64,000 nt of DNA from Sacculina carcini. Its lineage: Eukaryota > Arthropoda > Thecostraca > Sacculinidae. The position numbers and the translations under genes are program-made. Of the stretch, positions 24,237 to 36,022 are shown piece after piece. The notes under the pieces are model-generated. The model saw nothing but the letters and a program-made list of their open reading frames with translations. It was not told where the DNA came from and ran no database searches. The first letter of the stretch is position 1. Each line of letters opens with the position of its first letter. Location: NCBI GenBank assembly GCA_916048095.2, contig OU696578.1:5383826-5447825 (forward strand), read 5' to 3'.

Positions 24237-26314
24237 TTAAACGTAATCTTTCAAATAGGCCGGTCTTGTTCTTGTCCTCGAGCTTCCTCGAGCACTGTTC
24301 TCGAATTTTCGCACAGATCTTTCAGCTACTGGTAATCTGGAGGCGATGTTCTCCCTCACGACGGCGGTAACCGGATCTGTGTCTTGTTCACGACCGAGAT
24401 TACCCGAAGGAAAAGGCGTCTCTGTTTCGGAAAACTTTTCCGCAGACTTCTCACGCACCTCCTTGGCTGTGATCAGTTTCGTCAATCGAAATGGTTGCCC
24501 CGCATTCGTACCGCCTTTATCACCCAATGTGGGTAATGCAAGGTCCACTGTGAATTTCTCCTCGCTGCATAAATTGTCGACACTCTCGCACTCCGCAGGC
24601 GGTGAGAGGCGTCAAAGAGGCACTGTAGTCTCTTACCACCGGCGTGCTGTACTCGGGCATACTGAGGATTCACGTGTAGCAATGTTACTTTCTCGACAGA
24701 GGACTCATACTTGGAAGCGACCAAGCTCTTCTTCAGAAACGCTTGTTGTTGCGGTAATAGCCACGTGGAAAGTGCGTGACCGAACGTTGCTTTCCGAGGA
24801 AAGTTGAAGAAACGTTCATGTGGTGTTTGATTAGTCGATACACAAAGCAAAGAGTGAATGCTATGCAGGGCGTTTGGAAGAACCATCTCCCAGTCCTCGA
24901 ACGGTAAATTCCTGGAATGAAGTGCAAGACGTATCGTACGCCATAAAATGCCGCTATACGAGGTCCATTCGAAAAGTATCCGACCTTGGTCCATAAAAGT
25001 ACAATTATTTCACCAATCAGCAACATATTTTTGTGGGAGTTTACAGCACTCGTAATGGCCATGCGTGCAAATTTGAAATGCTCTAGTGTGTAGCAGTACC
25101 CGCCTGTGAGGGCTAAAGTGCAGATGTCCAACACGAGCTCGTCGGATTATTGTCCTTACACAACATGTCAGAACGCATCGAGCAGCGCTACTGCATTAAG
25201 TTCTGCTACAAGCTTGGCGATACACAAGTGCAAACTATACATAACATTCAAAAAACTTTTGGCGTTGAAACCATGAGTATAACACAGATAAAGGAGTGGA
25301 ATAATCGCTTCAAGCAAGGACAGAGACCAAGACCTAAAAATGCACGACAGGTTCGCAGCAATGTCAAGGTCATGTTGACATGTTTTTTTTACTCCATTGG
25401 TATTGTGCATCATGAAGGCGCACCAGCAGGACAGACAATTAATAAGGAGTATTATCTGGATGTTATGCGACACCTTCGATATGCTGTACGACAAAAACGA
25501 CCGGAAATGTGGGCGGCGCAAAACTGGCAACTTCACCATGACAATGCACCTGCTCATTCTGCCCACCTGATCCAAGCGTATCTGGCCAAAAACAACACTC
25601 CACTTGTTCGGCATCCGTCCTAATCATCAAACATGGCACCTTGTGACTTCTGGCTGTTCCTAAGCTGAAAACAACCCTAAATGGGAAGCGTTTTGAGTCA
25701 AGAGAAGAAACAATGAGAAAAACGACAGCAGAGCTTTACAGCACCTCAAAATCAAAATTCCAGAGATGTTATCAGCAGTGGCAGCACCGGTGGGAAAAGG
25801 GTGTGCACTTCCAAGGGGAGTACTTTGAAGATGATTGAATAAATTTGTATGAAATGTGCAATTTTTTCTTTGTGGACAAAGGTCGAATACTTTTTGAATG
25901 GACCTCGTAATGTTCGACTTGTGCATTGGCGCGTGGGTTGTATGCCGAAGCATAACTAGTGGCAATACCTCGCTGCAGCAAAATTTTTCGATACTTGGAG
26001 GAAGTGAAGGCCGCGCCACGATCAGTATGTATGTACTCGGGTAGCCCAAAAGTGCAGAAGAACGATGATAAACACTCAATAGTCGACACTGCAGATGTAT
26101 CCTCAGTCGGGTAAGCAAATAGAAATTGACTGTATTCATCCACCACCGTCAGAATGTACCTATTCTTTCTTCTTTTGGCAGGTAGTGGGCCTTTAAAATC
26201 GATTGATATCCTTTCAAATGGACGTGTCGCCTTGATCAATGTACCGACTTGATTGATGAATCCTGATTTGACTTCAGCACAGGTGGAAGAACTCCGGATC
26301 ACTGATTTTACTTT
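24237..26314 (-). pseudogene. Ty3 element 1 integrase, split by mariner
   Basis: The core reads FERISIDFKGPLP, YILTVVDEYSQF, HTDRGAAFTS and YASAYNPRANAQVEHY, so the DDE aspartates are present. The mariner sits right after QVEHY; the protein resumes SGILWRTIRLAL...NQTPHERFF on the other side. The C-terminus ends in a frameshifted SRTRTRPAYLKDYV, a common Ty3 pol ending. No chromodomain is evident. Confidence 0.85.
24959..25907 (+). mobile_element. mariner transposon, internally deleted
   Basis: Ends CGAGGTCCATTCGAAAAGTAT and, inverted, CGAGGTCCATTCAAAAAGTAT, each next to the TA target duplication (24957-24958, 25908-25909). The plus-strand transposase remnant (25150-25850) has the N-terminal helix-turn-helix region (CIKFCYKLG, IKEWNNRFK), then jumps to VKVMLTCFF, HHDNAPAHSA and APCDFWLF. 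Most of the segment before and around the first catalytic aspartate is missing; 949 bp compares with about 1.3 kb for a full element. A stop follows at 25621. Confidence 0.93.
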
Positions 26315-26322
26315 CTCTAGGG

Positions 26323-26658
26323 CAGTGGTTCCCAACCTGGGGGTAAATTAACCCCTGGGGATAATTTAGCAATTGTTTGGGGGTAATGTAGGGGTGACAG
26401 GAAAATGTTAAGAATTCTGAAATTCAAGAAGACATTGCGGTACCTTGTATTGGGAATAATGTTAACTTAGCATATTATGTTTATTATTTGCATTATGTGG
26501 ATATTGTATGGCTCATATGGCGTGTTATATATAGTTGTGTGTGCACGCGTGCGTGTGTGTGTGAATGCTTACAGTAACATGTACAGCAACAAAGGGGTAA
26601 CATGCTTAATATGGGATGCTAAATTGGGTAAAAAGCAGAAAAAGGTTGGGAGCCACTG
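26323..26658. mobile_element. hAT-type MITE inside Ty3 element 1
   Basis: Ends CAGTGGTTCCCAACCT and, inverted, CAGTGGCTCCCAACCT (15 of 16). Perfect 8-bp duplication ctctaggg at 26315-26322 and 26659-26666. It separates the integrase zinc-binding region from the core. Non-coding, 336 bp. Confidence 0.92.
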
Positions 26659-26666
26659 CTCTAGGG

Positions 26667-27861
26667 AGTATGGCAGATTACGACAGCGAACCACATGCCA
26701 TAATCGTCTTATCCCAGGGTGGCACATACAGTCGTGAATCTCTTTCAGACTCTTTCTTGTCTCCCCCATGGCTGCCGAAACATCGGAGGGAGCACGTGAC
26801 AATGCATCCGCTACCAGATTTCGAGAGCCAGGGCGATATGTGATGTCAACGTTGAAGCAGTCAAGTTCCATCCGCCAGCGAAGAATTGTATCGTTTTTAA
26901 TCTTTCCTCTGCTCTTGTAGTCGAACATATACCTCACCAATTGCTGGTCTGTAACTAGTTGAAATCGTTTTCCGATCAAGAAATGCCGCCACTTTCGAAT
27001 CGCTTCTATAACGGCGCGAGCTTCGCGTTCAATCGCTGAGTGGTGGAGCTCTGAGTGCGCAAGGGACCTCGAGAAAAATGCAACCGGTTTCCCGTTTTGT
27101 GTCAGGGATACCGCTATAGCTTCTGATGACGCATCAGCTTCAACGAAAAACGATGCATTCTCGTCGATGGAACATAAGGACGCTTGAGATATTTCATGTT
27201 TGAGATCCTCGATTGACTGAAGAGTGTTGGAATCCATTGGGAATGTTTTGTTGTTCACCACAGGCCTGATTTTCTCGGAGAAGTTTGGTATCTATTTCGA
27301 GTAATGTGACAGGAGTCCCAAGGCCCGCTGTTGAGCTTTGAAGTTCTTCGGAGCCGGCATTTCGAGAAGAGGCCGCATGCGTTCAGGATCCGGTCGAATT
27401 GGGTGATTCTCGATTATGTGACCAAGTGTCGTGACACTGGTAAGAAGATACTTGCTTTTTTCTTGATTGATTGTTAATCCATACTTGTCTGCTGCTGAAA
27501 AAGACTTTTGCAAGTTGAAATCATGCTCTTCTTTTGAATGTCCACAAATGTTTATGTGATCCACATACACAAATATGCCTTTCAAGCCCTCTTGTTGAAT
27601 AATGTCGTCCGAAATTTGTTGAGAACATGCGACGCCGTTGGTGATGCCAAACGGTATTCGCGTAAACTCGTAGAGGCGTCCCTTGGCTTCAAACGCCATA
27701 AAAAATTTCGTCATGTCACAGCGAAACTTGGTGATAAGCGGACTTGAGATCCACTCGGCTGAAATAGTTGTACTTGGATATCTGTTCAACCATAATTGTG
27801 ATGGCTGGGACAGGATAGGCGTTGAGATTTGTAAGCCGGTTGATTGTCTGTGAATAATCAA
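26667..27861 (-). pseudogene. Ty3 element 1 reverse transcriptase-RNase H
   Basis: RT palm: FFMAFEAKGRLYEFTRIPFGI, then FVYVDHINI at the active site. Next come the thumb, LGHIIENHPIRPDPERM and KNFKAQQRALGLLSHYSK, and RNase H with VEADASSEAIA, FFSRSL..SE, EREARAVIEAI and TDQQLVRYMF, followed by the integrase zinc region (HDCMCHPGIRRLW). The YxDD box reads YVDH at 27556-27567, which loses the second metal-binding aspartate. There is a stop or frameshift at about 27265-27295. Confidence 0.85.
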
Positions 27862-29330
27862 CGGCGAGGCGACACTTGTTTCTATTTTTCAGTACGACAA
27901 TCTGAGCACGCCAAGGACTTCGGCTGGGAACGATAATCCCTTCTTCCAATAAGCGATTGACTTCGTTCTTAATAAAACGCCTGTCGTCGATGTTGTAGCT
28001 TCGAGACCTGATTTGAATCGGTTGACAGTCTGGAGTCAGGTTGTTGAACACGCTGGGTGATTCTATGTTGGCCGCTGCCAAGCCACATATATCCAGAGGA
28101 GACTGAACACCGCCAAACTGTATTGAAACAGAACTATGCTGTCTCAGAGAATCGCGGCCGAGTAGAACAGTTGAGCACAATTTGTCCATAATACAAAGTT
28201 GCACATTTTCATATTTTTTATCGTTCAATGCTATACTGACCCGACAACATCCATGAATTGCTGAGGTCTGATGAGCTGAGGCCAGAGATACAGTTCCTGA
28301 AGCAGGCAATATTTTTAGACCGGTTGTCTCAACTGTTTCGGGACTGATAAAGCTCCTCGAGCTACCCGTGTCAATCAATGCATCAACAAAAACATCATTC
28401 AACAGTACGCTTGTAACAGCTTTGGTCAAGCCCTGTAATTTACGGCTGTCCGAGGCGGCGACTGACGCAGAAAATGCTTTTGACTGCGGTCTTGTCTGTG
28501 CCCTTTTTGAGCCGGACTGACATACTCTCGCGAAATGGCCAATCTTGCCACATTTGGTACATTCCCAATCCTTCGCTCTGCAAAACCGTCCTGGATGAAA
28601 ATCGCCGCCGCAGAAAAAACACCTTTTAGTACGGGACAGCACTGCGTTCACTGTGCGGCTCACTTGCTCACTGTCGCTCTCTGTGCTGTGCTTGACTGTG
28701 ACGTTTTTCGGCGGGTTTGTCGCGGCTGCCATGGTTTGTTGAGAATAGTGCGCCTCCGAGTGTATTTGAGCCATTTGTATAGAACGAACCTGTTTCACCG
28801 CTGACTTTAAGTCCAGTTCGAAGTTTCCTAACAGTCGTTGTCGTATGATGATCGATGACATGCCAGTGATAAACGCCTCCCTTATGGCCGCCTCTTCCAC
28901 TTGTTCAGCAGTAGACGAAGATAATTTGCGCTCTTTTGCCATATCTTTTAGCTTCTCCAGAAAGTGGTTCAGTGTTTCATCGGCAGCTTGTTTGTGTGTA
29001 GCTAAACAGTACCTCGCATACACTTCATTTTTAGGTTTCACGAAGCGCTCTTTCAACACATCAATTGCTGCACTGTAGCTAGTAGCTGACTTGACAAGTT
29101 TGAAAGCCGACTTCACACATGAGCTCTCAGAAGTTTCAGTTTGTCAGGACGTAATGCGGTGTCAATGGCCTCTACGAATGCTTCGAAATTGCTACTCCAC
29201 ATATCCCACTCGTCTGCTGCAGACGGGTGGGAACGGGTGCAAACTTGTGGTGTGAGTGTATATTGTCTAAGAAAACATTTCAAACACTTTCCGCTCTGCG
29301 TGATCAAGAACATATTAAATTTCTTCCGAT
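27716..29330 (-). pseudogene. Ty3 element 1 gag-protease-RT start
   Basis: The 466-codon frame 27716-29116 begins inside Gag (AAIDVLKERFVKP, LEKLKDMAKE). Two CX2CX4HX4C zinc knuckles start at residues 166 and 186. A retropepsin with LIDTGSS at about 247-253 and LGRDSL follows, then the RT N-terminus (EVNRLLEEGIIVPSRSPWRAQIV, RLAVDYSQTIN, YFSRVDLKSAYHQV). More N-terminal Gag (WDMWSSNFEAFVEAID) is in another frame at 29113-29260, so one frameshift separates them. Gag and pol share one frame through the protease. Confidence 0.88.
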
Positions 29331-29589
29331 TCATCACAATACGTGAAGCGTACACTACCTGTGACACACACACACACACATACACATTCACACACTTCAA
29401 GTATATACACATAATACACTGACAACCCTACACCCAACACAGACTAGAGTAGTCATTTGTACAGACTATGACTATAGATTGAATATAGATTTGATAATGT
29501 AAAATAAACACATTTGAGGGGACTCTGGGTCGATATCCAGAGCACGAGGCCGTATAAACTTATCCATGACCGTTGTGTACAACCGTCAA

Positions 29590-29606
29590 AAGTTACGTTG
29601 ATTAAT
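29590..29606 (-). promoter_or_regulatory. Putative self-primer binding site of Ty3 element 1
   Basis: In RNA sense, ATTAATCAACGTAACTT lies one base after the end of the 5' LTR, exactly where a primer-binding site belongs. It is perfectly complementary over 17 nt to 29644-29660 inside the same LTR. No match to a tRNA 3' end beginning TGG was seen here. This is the arrangement used for self-priming by Tf1-like elements. Inference from position and complementarity only. Confidence 0.6.
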
Positions 29607-29607
29607 C

Positions 29608-30019
29608 TGTAGTGAATACTTCAATGTCCAGAATTTTCATTATATTAATCAACGTAACTTCTACCAATAATAAACGTATAGAATCATGCTGTAAACAAAC
29701 AAACAGCTACACACAGCGACGAGACAATCAGCAGTATATACAACAACAGTAACAACACAAAGTAAACAGATGCCAGGTAATTGAATTCTCATAAAGTTGC
29801 CAGGTAATAACTTTCATTACAGTATGTATTCTATATTGCAGGCACCTATGTAATTTCTGTCGATTTGTACTCCTTGATTTTGTTTCCATATCGCCTTCCA
29901 TGTGTCTTTCCTTTTATTACTGCTCGCGTCTTTGTCCTCGAAAGTGCGCTATATCAAATACATGCTGTTGTTGTTAAATGTGATAATAATTCAGTATATA
30001 GGTGTTTATCTCACTTCTC
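29608..30019 (-). repeat. 5' LTR of Ty3 element 1, truncated
   Basis: Blocks A and B of the 3' LTR with about five differences. The A' block and the terminal TGTAGTGAAATG are missing; at 30020 the sequence changes to a hAT-like end. Confidence 0.75.
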
Positions 30020-30105
30020 TTATTTTTACTGGGGGGTGATGGAATCCTCAGGATCTGCCCTGGGGTCGCGGAGCGAAAAAGTTTGTGAACCCTTGATTTA
30101 GAACC
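30020..30105. mobile_element. hAT-type element end
   Basis: ctggggtcgcggagcgaaaaagtttgtgaaccctt resembles the 3' end of hAT elements (inverted AAGGGTTCACAAACTTTTT). The partner end is not identified. Confidence 0.4.
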
Positions 30106-30836
30106 CTTGATTAGACCTTAGAACTTTTAACGAAATTAACCCCGAGTGTGTCTGGTAACATATATTGCCCATTTGGAATGTCGCTATCAGACATCAGTGA
30201 CGTACCAAGGCAATCTACCTATTGTGCTGCCCCTACGCACAACTTGACGTACAGTGTGAATAAGTAAGCTTGGCTTCAATCAAAATCAACACGAGGAAAA
30301 CTGGAGAAATTGGTTTCATTGTGTACGCTGCGAGAGAGAGAGAGTGAGAGTGTGTGCGAGAGGTTGTGTGAGCGTTTTAGAGTGTGTCGTGACTGTAGTT
30401 TGTCTTTGCTGGACCGAACAATACCTGCGCGCTGAAATTTGCACATAAAGCCTTGTAATGCCAGTGTCCGCGTATGCTGGTGTGATTGTGCATGTGTGCA
30501 TTGGTTTTTGCTGGCGTAAGCTTCAAATAGACGCGTGTAGTATTACAGAATATTGGCCTTGTTTTGATGCAGTCAATCGTGGCGACGCATTGTGTGTGTG
30601 TGTGTGTGTGTGACTTATGTGTGTCAATGTGTCGAGCAACAGTATTACGACAATGATATTTTGAATACGAGAGTTTCAGTGCAGTTGTATTTGTGATGTC
30701 GTCCTGCTAGTTGACTGACTGCAGTATATATCTGTGCACGTATCGATACATCTTTGGAAATATAGTGATGCAGCGCATGGTGAGTCTCATGGTGCGTCTA
30801 TTCTATGTAGTCACACAATTAAACAATACAAGTGGC

Positions 30837-31190
30837 CATCGGCGTAGATTTGTGTCGAGGCTCGGGGGGAATGACTGTCATCATGCATTATTGTTCAAAG
30901 TTGACTCAGTTTGTCAATTGTATGGGACCCTCAACTATTTTCAGCCTATTCTATTACAACACACATACCCCAATGAAAAGTGTATTGCGTAATATAATTC
31001 TTCACATATTTATAATTTCTTGTATTTTCGGCCTATTGTCATTTGCCTTCTATGCTGATTTTGATGATAATATACCCAATGAACTGAACTCAGCAGAATT
31101 CTCGGGGGGTATAATTGCATAGTCATACCCCCCAGACAATTTGTCGGGGGGTATATATACCCCCCATACCCCCCAGGATATACGCCCATG
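30837..31190. mobile_element. MITE with 8-bp duplication
   Basis: Ends CATCGGCGTA and, inverted, CATGGGCGTA. Perfect duplication caagtggc at 30829-30836 and 31191-31198. The right part contains a ggggggtatatataccccccc palindrome. Non-coding, 354 bp; 8-bp duplications suggest hAT. Confidence 0.75.
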
Positions 31191-31329
31191 CAAGTGGCCA
31201 AGCAGAACTGCGTAAAATCAGAAAATTTCTATTGGTGACAACAAAGTGTATATACTTGTAGTTGTGTGTTTGATTCGCGTTTGCGTTTTGTGTCGCTTAC
31301 TGTGTGAATAAGTATGTGTTTGTATATGT

Positions 31330-31490
31330 GTATGAGTGTCACGCTGTGAAGTATTCATATCCCACGGCGGCGAGCGAGTGACCGGCTCGCCGCTGATTGG
31401 CTGTTGCGGTGGGTGTGAGGCCTGTGTGTTTGTGTGTATGTTTGTGTTTGTGAGTGTATGTTTGTGTTTGTGCGTATATGTACTAGTCTG

Positions 31491-31537
<47 letters not shown>

Positions 31538-31556
31538 CGTGCGTGTGTGTGTGTGT

Positions 31557-31615
<59 letters not shown>

Positions 31616-31850
31616 AGCGCTTTTGAGACCCTCGGGTGAAAAGCGCGATATAAATGTCATAATGTAATGTAATGTAATAATGTATGTGCTCCCGTATGTC
31701 ATGGTATGAGCCTGAGTGAGACGGTAGGGAGTCGTGTTCTAGGTGTGTCGGTAGTGTGACGTCCTGTGGGCGCGCTGATGTGATGCCCTGGTCAGTGATG
31801 CCCATGCTCGCCTGTCTGTAAATCGATTTTAGTTTTGTGTTTTTTCCACA
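31330..31850 (-). repeat. Dispersed repeat D, copy 3, with long TG tract and hairpin tail
   Basis: Minus-strand copy of repeat D (cccacaggacgtcac, gggagcacatac, gccaatcagcggcgagccgg). It is expanded by a TG tract at 31493-31612 and contains the GCGCTTTT/AAAAGCGC hairpin tail at 31615-31680. Confidence 0.6.
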
Positions 31851-31859
31851 GGAACAACA

Positions 31860-32640
31860 AAAAGCGATAACAAAATAGTTCCGAGAAGTCGCGAACAATT
31901 TAGGTAGGCTGCCAATCTGCCTAAATTGAAAGAAAGAAGAGAACAAGAAGATGTATATAATAATGATTATGATTTAAAAAATGATTCTCATATGCTTGAC
32001 CGAAAGGGAATTTATCCAGCATTATACTTTTTCAAGTATTCAGCGTCAAAAAGGGCACACTAGTAAAGTCTTACAAAACAGGTCTTGAAATGTGTCTTAA
32101 AAAGTCTTGAAAAAGTCTTGCAAAACAGGTCAGGAATGTGGAGAAACTCAGCTTTCAAAAATAAAAGACAGACACTACACACACACAGACACATGCGCAG
32201 ACATGCACTCACACATAGGGCTGAAATTAACATTCATGAGCGACATGCAACGAACAAAGGGGCGTAACCAGGAGATGTCTATGAAAGTCAGCTTGAAAGA
32301 GCACATAATACCGAAAAAATAAAAATTAACACAATGTGCATAGACCATCATAAATATGGTTATTATGAGATCATTGGAGGGGCATTTTGAAAACGACTGC
32401 TGAAAACGTCTCTGAATGTATACACACTTTACTGCATGCGTTGATCGATTTGAGAGAAATATTTTCATATAAATCTAGGTTTGCATATAAATGCATAATG
32501 CTAGTGTAGCCAGGTAACCAAGTAACCAACAACTTGTTAGATGAATGTCATACGAGAATACCAGCGAGAAAATCGTGAGCCGCGAGCATGTAATCATGCT
32601 TAATTTTCAATTTGATTAGATCCAAATGAAATCCAATTTC
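31860..32640. other. No recognised feature
   Basis: AT-rich sequence with a near-duplicated aagtcttg..aaaacaggtc at 32068-32135. No gene seen. Confidence 0.4.
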
Positions 32641-32649
32641 TGACCCCTC

Positions 32650-32707
<58 letters not shown>

Positions 32708-34682
32708 GATCCTCTGTATGTGTGTGTCTGTGTGTGTGTCTCACCCTCCTTGGTCCATATTCTCTGAGCTGCTACTCGGCCATCACTTGGCGTACCCGCC
32801 AAAAATGTATACCATAATGTTGGAAATGTTCTTGGCTACACTTTACACTAAATTTTAAATTTTAAAAATGAAACCAAAAGAAGTTAGAGCGGTGAAAAAA
32901 CAAAATGAACCCTGAAAAATGCGAAAATTTTGGTCAATTTTCTGACGACCACTCTTCATAAACCAGCAATGGTACAGCTATAAAAATTATACCACTGTGT
33001 AGAAACTTTTCAGTTATACTCAACAAACTACAATTTATACCCAAAAACTAAATATAAAACATGTAAAATGGAAAAAAATTCAATTTACATTCAAAATTTT
33101 ATTTATACTCCTCGCGTCCGATTTTCTATACTTTTTTCTCTATTTCTCAAAAACTAATTATCACACATCTAAATAAATAATACCATCATGCTGGGAATTT
33201 TGTTTTCTACAACACGGTAAAATTTTTTATTTTCCAAACTGTATTAAAAAAAGTTGCGGCGGTGTGAAGTGTAAATGACAAAGTCAAAAAGGCAAAATTA
33301 GCACACAAAAACGTGAATATTTTGGTCAATATTTCGCTATCTATTCCTCATAAACCAGCAATGGTACAGCTATAAACATTATACTATTGTGTAGATACTT
33401 TTGTGTTCTACAAGAAAATTTGTAATTTATACCCACAAATGATACAAAACATGTGTAAAATTGGCAAAATTCTCAAATACATCCAAAATTACACATGAAC
33501 ACCGGATGACTAAAATTATTCATTTTTCTTCCTATTTCTTAGGAACTATTTGTCACACATTAAAATAAAGTATACCATCGTGCTAGAAATCTTGTTTTCT
33601 ACAATACGGTATAATTTGTAATTTTCCAAAGTGTATCTGAAGGAAGTTACGGCGGTGTAAAGTCAAAAGCATATATTACTAATTTTACAGCTATTATGCG
33701 CACTTGCGATTACACATGAATATACACTGATTTAATTTCACTGAAGTCCAATCAAAATTTACGCACTTGCGATTACACAGGAATATACTACTGTGTAAAG
33801 AATTTTGTGTTCTACAAGATAAGCTATAATGTACACCCACAAATGATATAAAAAACGTGTAAAATTGGCAAAATTCTCAAATACATCCAAAATTACACTT
33901 GATCACCGGGCGTCTAAAATTAATTCATTTTTCTACTATTTCTCAGTAACTATTTGTAACACATAAAAATAAATTATACCATCGTGCTAGAAATCTTGTT
34001 TTTCTGCAATACGGTATGATTTGTAATTTTCCAAAGTGTATCTGAAGGAAGTTACGGCGGTGTAAAGTCAAAAGCATATATTACCAATTTGACAGCTATT
34101 ATGCGCACTTGCGATTACACAGGAATATACACCGATTAAAATTCACTGAAGCCCAATCACAATTAAGAATGCATCATATTAGCTCCAAGCATGGATGGTG
34201 TGGTTTCATTGGGTACAGTTTAATTAATGCTACACTATACTGAATAGAAAAGCTTTATTATCCTCAATATTTACACATGAATTGTTCCGCCCGACGGGCG
34301 GGTAAAATACTACTGGGAACAAAGTCAACTACTGAATTTTACTGTATAATTTAATTGGTTTAATTTCAAGTTGCATAAGCTTAAGTTGCATAAGGATATG
34401 GGTTGTAATATCATGCAATGCCAACTATATGAATATGCTGTTTTAGCGGACGCATAAATCTGGAATTATAGAGATGGCAGAAAGTTTCATTGTTTTGATA
34501 GTGTTACACTTCTGAATTACTACACACGAAGGACGGGTGTGAATTTGAGCAGTGTTGAGGGAAAAACATCGTCAATAATTAAAACAAGAATTTACAAATT
34601 TGACTTTTTCTGTTGGTCGTTTTTCATCGATTTTCTTTGTGTTTGTTTCGTGTTTGAGTTCTGAAGTATTCCGCACGACGAG

Positions 34683-34990
34683 CAGCGGTGACGTGTGGCT
34701 AATATGTTCACTTTTCACCATAGCATAATTTCAGTGGTTTTCAACACAACGCACGAGTTTCTATACAACAAGTAGCTAGCACCTAACATACTGTGCGGCT
34801 AGGTTTAGTCTTGGCTAGGTTAGGTGAGGTCAGGTCAGGTTAAGTCAATTTAGATTACTGAGCCTAGCCAATAACCCCACAGTATGTGAGGTGCTAGCTA
34901 CTTGTGTATAAACTCTTGTCTTGTGTTGAAAACTACTGAAATTTCGCCATGGTGAAAAGTGAACATATTGGCCACAAGCCGCAGTCGCAC
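34683..34990. repeat. Foldback inverted repeat
   Basis: Arms of about 110-120 bp (34683-34800 and 34870-34990) are imperfect inverted copies, e.g. aatatgttcacttttcacca at 34701 and its complement ending at 34969. The spacer is a run of aggttaggtgaggtcaggt-like units. A further related arm is at 35035-35100. Confidence 0.7.
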
Positions 34991-35839
34991 TCAACGCTCT
35001 TGATACGCCTTTGACACTACGCTGGCCGAGGTGAACATATTGCCCTATTGCAGAGTATGGGAGCATGCGGGTGTTTTTGGCCAATATGTTCATAGGGCAA
35101 TATTGTACTAGATCCCTCTTAAGCAAATTATTTTGGAGAATGATGTGAACCTTTAAATATATTTTGCGATCTGATGATATATTTATTAGGAATAATACGT
35201 AGCAGAATATAGATTGCATAATATAATATCGGCTGTAATATCAAGGGCTGTAATATCGGTGTAATCAAAAAAATAACACATGTATGAATATGATGCATTA
35301 GTGGAAGCATTAACCGGGAATTATGAGATAATATGATAATGGTGTATAATTATATCGCATTATGCAACAAATGTGAATTTAGCTGCCTTACAGTTTGGTT
35401 CCGATACTATATTGGCGGGTTGAGAGATAAGTATTGGTGGGCCGCGTGTTTGGGACCCCTGGGGTAGATAATCTCAGTCTTCTGATTACAAATTATGACC
35501 GCATCAGTATATTTTGTGATCACAAACTAATAAGTTAAATCACCTCAGACTAGGCTGAGTGCGGTCAAGATTGGATGGTTGGGTTGGGTTGGGTAGGTTT
35601 GACTCAGGTTATATTGGGTTTTAATGATAGCGGAAAATATATAAATTTTAGCAATAAATATTATAGCGGTAAAAGTAAAATAGTACTTAAGCAAATGATA
35701 TTGGGGAATGATGTTAAGTAATAAATATAGTTTGGAAACATTCTGATGAAAAGATTTCATCATCTTTCATTGTTTGTTTCGTGTTTGTGTTCTGAATTAT
35801 ACCACAAGACGGGCAGATTTATATATCAGGCGGGTTGAG

Positions 35840-36022
35840 CAGAGCCGTAGCAACCGCCCCCCGTACCCCCCGGCCGGGGGGGGGGCCTCCGAATGTTGAG
35901 GGGCCCCTTTGCTTCACGTATTATGTGATTATATCTAATAAATGCATTCAATATTCACAATGGGGGCCCCAAGTGTTGCCTTCGGGGGGGGGGGGGGCCC
36001 ATAATTCCTCGCAACGGCTCTG
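35840..36022. mobile_element. hAT-type MITE, family 3, copy 2
   Basis: 183 bp with CAGAGCCGTAGCAACCG / CAGAGCCGTTGCGAGGA ends and a perfect duplication gggttgag at 35832-35839 and 36023-36030. Inserted in Helitron-like element B. Confidence 0.9.

Larger units (their letters stand above)
23688..30019 (-). mobile_element. Ty3 element 1 (LTR retrotransposon with two nested insertions)
   Basis: Minus-strand order is 5' LTR, primer site, gag, protease, RT, RNase H, integrase, polypurine tract, 3' LTR, which is Ty3 order. The shared part of the flanking repeats (about 410 bp) differs at only about five positions, implying a fairly recent insertion. A mariner (24959-25907) and a hAT MITE (26323-26658) interrupt integrase. 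The right LTR is cut off at about 30019 by an unrelated hAT-like end. Frameshifts throughout pol make it non-functional. Confidence 0.88.

Noticed and set aside
25168..25614. 148-codon minus-strand frame
   Set aside because: Antisense shadow of the mariner transposase.
34801..34850. Telomere-like ggttagg repeats
   Set aside because: Only a few irregular units inside the foldback spacer; not a telomeric array.
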